From Acidobacteriota bacterium (GTDB taxonomy: Bacteria; Acidobacteriota; Terriglobia; Terriglobales; Acidobacteriaceae): a stretch of DNA of 34,533 nt. Numbering within the stretch: the first letter of the stretch is position 1; every line of letters starts with the position of its first letter. The position numbers and the translations under genes are program-made. Shown piece by piece: positions 27,534 through 34,533 of this stretch. The stretch is taken from NCBI GenBank assembly GCA_019510535.1, contig JAEKKE010000084.1, forward strand, positions 1 through 34,533, written 5' to 3'. Below the pieces are notes generated by a model, which saw only the letters and a program-made list of their open reading frames with translations, did no database searches and had not been told where the DNA came from.

Positions 27534-29584
27534 CAGTCACCACTCCCAACTGCGACGGCTTCCGTATGGGAGACGCGCGATGTCGCCAGTGCAGGTTTGA
27601 TGGCCGGTGCAAGAGCGACGAAGGTTCCGACGATGATGATGAAGACACCGATCCAGATCCAGATCACAAGAGGATTGAGGAATGCTTTGATGATCGGGCG
27701 ATTGGTCTCTGGATTGTTCCCCATGTAGATGACATAGAGATCATGCTGTAGGGTCGAATAATTGGCGACGACCGTGGAGTTCGTCTGGCTGGCAGCGTAG
27801 AAGCGACTCTCGGGCGAAAGCTGCGTCACAAACTTTCCGTTCTTGTAGACGTCAAGAAGTGCATACTTCGTGTCGTAGACAGGGTTGGAGTCTTCCGTGT
27901 AGGACTGGCAGCGCAATTCGTAAGGACCCACCGAAAACCTGTCACCGAAGCCAACTTCTTTTTCCATTGACTGGTTGAACGCTCCGCCAGCGATACCGAC
28001 AATGATCACGACAACGCCAAAGTGGACAATGTACCCGCCATAGCGTCGCGTATTGCGCTGGATCAGTTGCAGTGAGGCGGTGAAGAGGTTCTTGCCGGTC
28101 TGTGTGCTGACAACGTTGGCGCCGCGCAGAAACTCCGAAAGGATCGCCGCGATGACCCCGGCGCCCAGGGAGAAGGCCATCAGGGAGTAGAGCTGTGACT
28201 GGTCTTCCCAGGGACGGACATGCGCGATCATCAGGCCGATCGCGTTGGCGACGGTCGCAATGGAGGGCAGAATAAAGTTCCGGCGGATGGTTCGCAGCGT
28301 GGTGCTGCGCCATGCCAGCAGTGGCCCCACACCCGTCAGGAACAGCAGGAAGAGGCCGATCGGCAGAGCGACGCGGTTATAGAACGGAGCGCCGACTGTC
28401 GCCTTGGACCCCTGCACATACTCGCTCAGGACCGGGAAGAGCGTGCCCCACAGCACGGTAAAGCAGGCGACCAGCAGGATGAGGTTATTGAAAAGGAAGC
28501 TGGACTCGCGGGAGACGATCGACTCGAGCTTGTTCTCCGTCTTCAGATGATCGCGCTGCCGTACGAAGACGAAGAGGCATACACAGAAGACGAGGACCAG
28601 GAAGCCGTAAAACCAGTTCCCGATGCTGGACTGTGCGAAGGCGTGGACGGAGCTGACCAGGCCGGAGCGCGTCAGCAGCGTTCCCAGCACGGTAAGCATG
28701 AAGGTGGAGAAGATGAGCCAGACATTCCAGCTCTTCATCATGCCGCGCTTCTCCTGCATCATGACCGAGTGCAGGAACGCTGTGCCTGTCAGCCATGGCA
28801 TCAGGCTGGCGTTCTCAACCGGGTCCCATCCCCAGTAGCCGCCCCAACCGAGTACCGAGTATGCCCAGTGCGCGCCCAGGAAGATGCCGACGGTCAGGAA
28901 GAGCCACGTCACCATCGTCCAGCGGCGGGTGATGTGGATCCACTTCTCGCCGGGGTAGCGCATAATCAGGGCGCCGAGCGCGAAGGCGAAGGGGACAGTG
29001 AACCCTACGTAACCCAGGTAAAGCATCGGGGGATGGATCACCATCTCCGGATACTGCAGCAGGGGATTGAGACCGAAGCCGTCCGGAGGAATCTCGCCCG
29101 GCTGGATGGAAAAAGGCGGAGCGGCAAAGACCAGCAGAAGCAGGAAGAAGACCTGAACTCCAGACAGGATGGTGGAGGCGTGGGCGGTCAGCCGGACGTC
29201 GACCTTATGGCGGAGCCGGAGGACGAATCCGTAGGCGGCCAGCAGCCAGCTCCACAGCAGCAGCGAACCCTCCTGCCCGGACCATAGAGCGGAAAATTTG
29301 TACGCCGGATGCAGGTCGCGGTTGGTGTGGTGGAGGATATAGGCCACCGAATAGTCATTGGTGAATGCCGCCCATACCAGCGCAAAAGCCGCGCAGGAGA
29401 CGGCGGCGAAGGTCATGATGCCGGCACGGCGGGCAGTCTCCGAGAGGCGCTCAGGGGCAATGCGTCCGGAACGGCCGGTTGCCATCTGCCAGAGCGATGC
29501 TCCGCCCATAGCCAGGGAGTAGACAGCAAGCACGAGGGCCAGCAGCAGGGAGAAACTGCCAAAGGTAGGCATGGGGTGCGGCAT
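27533..29584 (-). CDS. ccmF: Cytochrome c-type biogenesis protein CcmF (heme lyase, CcmF/CcsA family)
   Basis: WWD-type motif GWGGYWGWDPVENASLMPWLTGTAFLHSVMMQEKRGMMKSWNVWLI; LWSGQEGSLLLWSWLLA; multiple TM segments. Confidence 0.94.
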   Translation of the reverse strand: MPHPMPTFGSFSLLLALVLAVYSLAMGGASLWQMATGRSGRIAPERLSETARRAGIMTFAAVSCAAFALVWAAFTNDYSVAYILHHTNRDLHPAYKFSALWSGQEGSLLLWSWLLAAYGFVLRLRHKVDVRLTAHASTILSGVQVFFLLLLVFAAPPFSIQPGEIPPDGFGLNPLLQYPEMVIHPPMLYLGYVGFTVPFAFALGALIMRYPGEKWIHITRRWTMVTWLFLTVGIFLGAHWAYSVLGWGGYWGWDPVENASLMPWLTGTAFLHSVMMQEKRGMMKSWNVWLIFSTFMLTVLGTLLTRSGLVSSVHAFAQSSIGNWFYGFLVLVFCVCLFVFVRQRDHLKTENKLESIVSRESSFLFNNLILLVACFTVLWGTLFPVLSEYVQGSKATVGAPFYNRVALPIGLFLLFLTGVGPLLAWRSTTLRTIRRNFILPSIATVANAIGLMIAHVRPWEDQSQLYSLMAFSLGAGVIAAILSEFLRGANVVSTQTGKNLFTASLQLIQRNTRRYGGYIVHFGVVVIIVGIAGGAFNQSMEKEVGFGDRFSVGPYELRCQSYTEDSNPVYDTKYALLDVYKNGKFVTQLSPESRFYAASQTNSTVVANYSTLQHDLYVIYMGNNPETNRPIIKAFLNPLVIWIWIGVFIIIVGTFVALAPAIKPALATSRVSHTEAVAVGSGD

Positions 29585-29692
29585 GAGGAGGCTCCACCGC
29601 TCATTTTCTCAGGCTATAGGCATGCCGGGCAATGAGCTTGCGCGGTTAGCGGACTGATCGACCGGAAATCGCGCGTCTGGAGCTTCGTCCAG

Positions 29693-30115
29693 CTAGGCGA
29701 TATCGCGCTTTTCGTCCCCGTCGCCAGGATTGATCAACCTGTGAACGCTGGCCAGAAGGTTATCCGGTAGAAGAGGTTTCAGGCGAAAGTTCACGTTCAG
29801 GTCCACGTATTCGTCTTCCGCCTCTTCCATGCCGCTGATAACCAGCACCGGCAGGGCAGGAGCAAAGGTACGAAGCTCGCGCACGAACTCCGCCCCGGTC
29901 ATGCCGGGCATGATGTGGTCTGTAATCACCAGGTCGATGACTGCGGGAAACTCGTTGGCCCGAAACTGTTCCAGGGCGCGCTGCGGATTTAAAGCGGGGA
30001 TCACAAAGTAGCCGGCACGCTTCAGGATCGTCTGGCGGGTGGCTGCCTGTACCGCGTTGTCGTCAATCAAGAGAACCGTGGATTGCATACGTTTGTTCGG
30101 CAGGAAGTGAAGCAT
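29693..30115 (-). CDS. Stand-alone response regulator receiver domain protein
   Basis: VLLIDDNAVQAATRQTILKRAGYFV; DLVITDHIMPGMTGAEFVRELR; VISGMEE; FRLKPLLPDNL; no output domain. Confidence 0.82.
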   Translation of the reverse strand: MLHFLPNKRMQSTVLLIDDNAVQAATRQTILKRAGYFVIPALNPQRALEQFRANEFPAVIDLVITDHIMPGMTGAEFVRELRTFAPALPVLVISGMEEAEDEYVDLNVNFRLKPLLPDNLLASVHRLINPGDGDEKRDIA

Positions 30116-30367
30116 AAGTACCGCAATCTTTCAGGGGCCTGTTCCCGAACAGCGGAGGACACCGAGCTTCATATTAGCCTGACCGTCGTCCCGGGCCAGG
30201 GGGGCACGCGGCGCAGCCGAACTCTCCTGGTTAACGACGTACGATGCACCTCCCCCTCGGTAAGGTTGCCGACACCGAAGGAAGAGGCTTCCGTGAGATA
30301 TCAGTAATCCGGTTAGAATGAGCGCGATGACGATGTTGCCCAAAATCGTCAGGACTGGATTGCATAC

Positions 30368-32143
30368 GTGACCCTGACCTTCATTGACTGGCTGATCATG
30401 CTGGTCTATTTCGTTTTCGTGCTCGGCATCGGATTTACGCTGAAGCGTTACATGCGGACCAGCAACGACTTCTTCCTTGCCGGCCGCTCCATTCCGGCCT
30501 GGATCTGTGGTCTGGCCTTCATCTCAGCCAACCTGGGAGCCCAGGAAGTCATCGGCATGGGCGCCTCCGGCGCCAAGTACGGCATCGCCACCAGCCACTT
30601 CTATTGGATCGGCGCCGTCCCTGCCATGGTCTTTGTCGGCATCTTTATGATGCCCTTTTACTACGGCTCCAAGGCCCGTTCCGTCCCGGAGTACCTGCGG
30701 CTGCGCTTCGATGAGAAGACCCGGGCGGTCAACGCCTTCAGCTTCGCCATCATGACGGTCTTCAGCTCGGGCATCTCCATGTATGCCATGGCGCTGCTGA
30801 TCCAGACGCTGGGTCTGTTCCACGGCATTATTCCCGACCAGTACATCTTCCATGTCTCGGTCCTGCTCAGCGCTGTCATCGTGCTGGCTTATATCTTCCT
30901 GGGCGGACTCACCTCGGCCATCTACAACGAAGTGCTTCAGTTCTTCCTGATCGTGGCTGGTTTCGCTCCGCTGGTCTGGGTCGGCCTGAAGAATGTCGGT
31001 GGATGGCATGGTATTCAGCAGCGCCTGCCCGGCCCGATGACCCATTCCTGGCAGGGCATGACCCATGCCAACACCAACCCGCTTGGCGTGGAGTGGTTCG
31101 GTCTGGTCATGGGACTTGGATTTGTACTCAGCTTTGGCTACTGGTGCACGGACTTCCTCGTCGTCCAGCGCGCCATGGCGGCTAACTCTGAGGAGAGCGC
31201 ACGCCGCGTTCCCTTGATCGCGGCCATCCCCAAGATGTTCTTCCCCTTCCTGGTCATCTTGCCCGGCCTGATCGCGGTCAGCATTCCTGTCGCGCAGCAC
31301 GCCGCGCAAAACCATCTTGTCGGCGCCAGCACGGCGGGAACGAGCCTCGGCATTATTCCGCAGAAGGTGAACCCGGTCAGCGGAGCTCCGATGCTGGACG
31401 ATAAGGGCCAGCCGGTCTACAACTATGACCTGGCCATCCCGGCGCTGCTGCTCCACTACTTCCCCTCGGGAATCCTTGGCCTGGGACTCACCGCTCTGCT
31501 AGCCAGCTTTATGTCAGGCATGGCGGGCAATGTAACCGCCTTCAACACGGTGTGGACATACGACATCTATCAGAGCTATATCAACAAGCGCGCTACCGAT
31601 GCCCACTATCTGATGATGGGACGCATAGCGACTGTCGGCGGTATTCTGCTATCGATTGCAGCGGCGTATGCAGCGACCAGCTTCAACAACATCATGGACG
31701 CGCTGCAACTGGTCTTCAGCTTTGTGAACGCGCCGCTCTTCGCCACCTTCCTTCTGGGAATGTTCTGGAAGCGCACTACCGGACACGGCGCCTTCAGCGG
31801 TCTGATCCTCGGCACCAGCGCGGCTTTGCTGCATCATGGCCTGACGCTGCCACAGGATGCAGCTCCTGGTCTCCATGGCGCCTGGATCAAGCTCGTCCAC
31901 ACCTATCCCAGCGACATGGCGCAGAACTTCTGGACCGCAATTGTGGCCTTCTCCGTCAATCTGCTGGTGACCGTCGCCATCAGCCTGATGACGAAGCCAC
32001 GGCCTGAGCCTGAACTGGTCGGCCTGGTCTATTCACTCACACCTAAGCCAGTGGAGGAGCACCTCGCCTGGTGGCAGAAGCCGGCATCGCTGGCGATCGC
32101 CGTGCTGGTCTTGCTGGTGATTCTCAACCTGGTATTCGCATAG
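30368..32143 (+). CDS. Sodium:solute symporter (SSS) family transporter
   Basis: Many TM segments; RYMRTSNDFFLAGRSIPAWICGLAFISANLGAQEVIGMGASGAKYG; YYGSKARSVPEYLRLRFDEKTR; GTG start. Confidence 0.9.
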   Translation: MTLTFIDWLIMLVYFVFVLGIGFTLKRYMRTSNDFFLAGRSIPAWICGLAFISANLGAQEVIGMGASGAKYGIATSHFYWIGAVPAMVFVGIFMMPFYYGSKARSVPEYLRLRFDEKTRAVNAFSFAIMTVFSSGISMYAMALLIQTLGLFHGIIPDQYIFHVSVLLSAVIVLAYIFLGGLTSAIYNEVLQFFLIVAGFAPLVWVGLKNVGGWHGIQQRLPGPMTHSWQGMTHANTNPLGVEWFGLVMGLGFVLSFGYWCTDFLVVQRAMAANSEESARRVPLIAAIPKMFFPFLVILPGLIAVSIPVAQHAAQNHLVGASTAGTSLGIIPQKVNPVSGAPMLDDKGQPVYNYDLAIPALLLHYFPSGILGLGLTALLASFMSGMAGNVTAFNTVWTYDIYQSYINKRATDAHYLMMGRIATVGGILLSIAAAYAATSFNNIMDALQLVFSFVNAPLFATFLLGMFWKRTTGHGAFSGLILGTSAALLHHGLTLPQDAAPGLHGAWIKLVHTYPSDMAQNFWTAIVAFSVNLLVTVAISLMTKPRPEPELVGLVYSLTPKPVEEHLAWWQKPASLAIAVLVLLVILNLVFA

Positions 32144-32152
32144 GAGGAATGC

Positions 32153-32401
32153 ATGGGACTCGATATCCGTTTTCCGCTTGGCCTGATGTTTCTTGTGACC
32201 GGCGGCCTGATGACCGTCTATGGATTCTTCACCCGCGGCTCAGCCATCTATCAGAAGTCGCTGGGCGATAATCTGAACATCGAATGGGGAATCGTGATGT
32301 TCCTGTTCGGCGCGCTGATGTGGTACCTCGGCAAGCGCCAGAGCTGGAAGAACGATCCGGTGAATCCGCGTCCATGGGAGCGGCCGCAGTATCCGCACTA
32401 A
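32153..32401 (+). CDS. Small two-TM protein encoded directly after the symporter
   Basis: MGLDIRFPLGLMFLVTGGLMTVYGFFTRGS...IEWGIVMFLFGALMWYLGKRQSW; SD-like AGGAGG upstream; 9-bp gap to the symporter stop. Confidence 0.7.
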   Translation: MGLDIRFPLGLMFLVTGGLMTVYGFFTRGSAIYQKSLGDNLNIEWGIVMFLFGALMWYLGKRQSWKNDPVNPRPWERPQYPH

Positions 32402-32407
32402 GGTAAG

Positions 32408-32435
32408 AGTTAAAAGTTGCAAGTTGAAAGTTGAA
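32408..32435. repeat. Heptanucleotide tandem repeat (about 4 units)
   Basis: AGTTAAA AGTTGCA AGTTGAA AGTTGAA. Confidence 0.7.
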
Positions 32436-32444
32436 GAGGTACAG

Positions 32445-32476
32445 CATGGGCGGGCGAAGTGATTTGCCCGCCCATG
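32445..32476 (+). terminator. Strong stem-loop, likely terminator of the symporter operon
   Basis: CATGGGCGGGC-GAAGTGATTT-GCCCGCCCATG perfect 11-bp stem followed by TTGTCTTT. Confidence 0.6.
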
Positions 32477-32555
32477 TTGTCTTTCGCGATGACACACCCT
32501 AGGCATGACCCTGTGTCGGAGTAAAGTTCCACAGCCGACTTGCGATAATCAAGAT

Positions 32556-34533
32556 ATGAAGCAACGACAGGTGGAGCAATATGAGATTGTCCGGAAGCTG
32601 GGTGCGGGCGGTTCCGGCGTCGTCTATCTTGCCACGGACACCCTGCTGCAACGTCCGGTCGTTCTCAAGCTGATCAAGCGTGGAGCCCTGACCGTCGAGC
32701 AGATCCGTTCGACCGTTCTGCGCGAGGCCCGGCTCGCCTCCGCCATCGATCATCCCAACGTCTGTGCGATCTACGACACAGGCGAGACCGAGGATGAGGC
32801 ATTCATTGCCATGCAATACATCCCCGGCAAGAGCCTGGACAAGGTCATCGGCGAGGGACCTGCGAGCCTGCAGCTCATCCTCTCGGCAGGTATGCAGATG
32901 GCCGACGGCCTCGCCGCCGCGCATGCGCTCGGCATCTTCCATCGCGACCTCAAGCCCGCCAACGTCATGCTGACGGATGGCGGCTTGATTAAGATCCTCG
33001 ACTTCGGCCTCGCTCGGCGGCTCTCTGCAGAAGATATGCACTTTGACCCCGTGAAGCCCGGTGACAAGCGCGATGTGAATGCTCCGGTAGGACCGACATA
33101 CACCGCTCGTGGCGGTACTGTGGCCTATATGGCTCCCGAGCAGTTCGTGACCGGGCAGTCGAGTGTGCAGAGCGATATCTTTGCGTTGGGACTCATTCTG
33201 TATGAGCTGGCCGCCGGCCGCCATCCGTTCCATCGTCCGGATGCGCCGGAGTTCCAGTCCATTCGAGCCATTCAGTTTTCTGATCCGCCGCCGTTGCGCG
33301 AGATTGCGCCCTCGCTTCCGCAGGAGCTTGAGAGTGTCATCCTCCGCTGCCTGGAGAAGCAGCCGTCGGCCCGCTTCGGATCAGCACTAGAGCTGCGCGA
33401 AAGCCTGAAGACCATTCTGACCACGATGCAGCTTGAAGCTGTCGTTGTGCCGGGAGGCTCGCCGCTCGCCCGTCTGGAGACGCCGCAGGAGGAAGAGAAG
33501 CGCTCCACCGGCATTCTGTCGATGCTTGCCGAGCGTTTCCGCGACAGCACCGAGACTCCTACCAAGGAAAACTCGATCGTCGTTCTCCCCTTCGTGAACT
33601 TCGCTCCGGCAGGTGATGTCTCTCCGCTCTATGGGCATGCACTTGCCGATGCTATGTCGGCCAGGTTGGCGCGTATCTCGGATCTCGTCGTGCGTCCCAC
33701 CAGCTCCCTGATGAATGTGCCGGTGCAGCAGCTTGATCCGCTGGCTATCGGCCGGAAGCTGCTGGTGCAGTTTGTGCTGGCCGGGAACTTCCTGCGGTCG
33801 GAGAAAGGCTTTGACCTGAACTGGCAGCTATTGGACGTCGCCGGGCAAAGCATTCTCGCCGGCGGCGCCATCAGTGTGGCATCGTTCGATCTGGTTGCCG
33901 TGCAGACGGAGATCAGTAACGAGGTCTTCGCCTCACTACAGGGCTTTGGTGGTCTGAAACGCAAGCGTGCCACAGGCGTCCCCAGTACCTCTGTACCGCT
34001 GACGGAAGATACCTCGGAAGACTATCTTCAGGGCCGCGCGATTCTTTCCAGCTTCATGCAGACGACCGGATCGCGCGACGATCTTGATCGGGCTCGCACC
34101 CTGCTGGAGGCGGTCGTAACGCGGAACCCGAACTTTGCTCCGGGATGGACTGGTCTCGGTATCGCCCAGTTGCAGTATGCCCGTCATGGCCTGGGTGGCC
34201 AGATGCATCTGCTGGAGGCACGCCGTGCTTTCGACAAGGCGTTGTCGCTCGATCCCGGATCGATTGAGGCGAATCTCTATCGCGTTTACATGCTGCTCTC
34301 ACGCGGTGAGAAAGAGAGCGTCCGTCACGGGATCGAGAATCTGCTGCAAACCGCGGAAAATGAATGGAACGTGCACACTATCGCCGGTATTACGTTGCGG
34401 CTCGATGGCATGTACGAAGAAGCGCTCGATCAGTTCTCGACCGCCCTCCGCCTCAATCCCTCGGGAGCCCCGAATATCTACAACCATCGCGCCCGCGTGT
34501 ATCAATACCAGAACCAGTTGGAGCTGGCCGGTG
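32556..34533 (+). CDS. Serine/threonine protein kinase with C-terminal TolB/FlgO-like and TPR-like region (3' partial)
   Basis: Not in the ORF track because it has no stop in the window. Translation from ATG 32556: MKQRQVEQYEIVRKLGAGGSGVVYLATDTLLQRPVVLKLIK; FHRDLKPANVMLTDGGLIKILDFGLARR; GTVAYMAPEQF; later IVVLPFVNFAPAGDVSPLYGHALADAMSARLARI and TPR-style repeats (ARRAFDKALSLDPGSIEANLYR, YEEALDQFSTALRLNPSGAPNIYNHRA). Confidence 0.9.
   Translation, partial: MKQRQVEQYEIVRKLGAGGSGVVYLATDTLLQRPVVLKLIKRGALTVEQIRSTVLREARLASAIDHPNVCAIYDTGETEDEAFIAMQYIPGKSLDKVIGEGPASLQLILSAGMQMADGLAAAHALGIFHRDLKPANVMLTDGGLIKILDFGLARRLSAEDMHFDPVKPGDKRDVNAPVGPTYTARGGTVAYMAPEQFVTGQSSVQSDIFALGLILYELAAGRHPFHRPDAPEFQSIRAIQFSDPPPLREIAPSLPQELESVILRCLEKQPSARFGSALELRESLKTILTTMQLEAVVVPGGSPLARLETPQEEEKRSTGILSMLAERFRDSTETPTKENSIVVLPFVNFAPAGDVSPLYGHALADAMSARLARISDLVVRPTSSLMNVPVQQLDPLAIGRKLLVQFVLAGNFLRSEKGFDLNWQLLDVAGQSILAGGAISVASFDLVAVQTEISNEVFASLQGFGGLKRKRATGVPSTSVPLTEDTSEDYLQGRAILSSFMQTTGSRDDLDRARTLLEAVVTRNPNFAPGWTGLGIAQLQYARHGLGGQMHLLEARRAFDKALSLDPGSIEANLYRVYMLLSRGEKESVRHGIENLLQTAENEWNVHTIAGITLRLDGMYEEALDQFSTALRLNPSGAPNIYNHRARVYQYQNQLELAG

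Noticed and set aside
32408-32435. Phase-variable tract controlling a coding frame
   Set aside because: The heptamer tract is outside any supported coding region, downstream of a stop codon and before a terminator.

Overview
A GC-rich chromosomal window, probably from Acidobacteriota (order Terriglobales; inferred from gene content and protein style, not verified). Most of it is ordinary housekeeping and regulatory content: partial threonine synthase, ABC exporter, HemW, threonine aldolase, CHASE3/PAS histidine kinase plus receiver protein, a complete phosphate-sensing and uptake cluster (phoB-phoR-pstS-pstC-pstA-pstB-phoU), a large secreted protein of unknown function, NrdR, a flippase-like membrane protein, lytic transglycosylase, ZIP transporter, HtpX, a Tat-type metallophosphoesterase, penicillin acylase family protein, VOC protein, cytochrome c maturation genes (ccmF, ccmH and a CcmI-like ORF), a receiver protein, a sodium:solute symporter with a small partner protein, and a Ser/Thr kinase that runs off the window. 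No CRISPR array, rRNA, tRNA or transposase gene was recognised. The most unusual signal is a set of short non-coding elements with terminal inverted repeats and internal hairpins in the gaps between co-directional genes. Three of them (3967-4081, 13281-13434, 18821-18939) abut or supply the stop codon of the upstream gene. The one between pstB and phoU also supplies the apparent Shine-Dalgarno sequence of phoU. A fourth, larger palindromic element (26455-26718) shares a 29-bp hairpin module with the pstB-phoU element.
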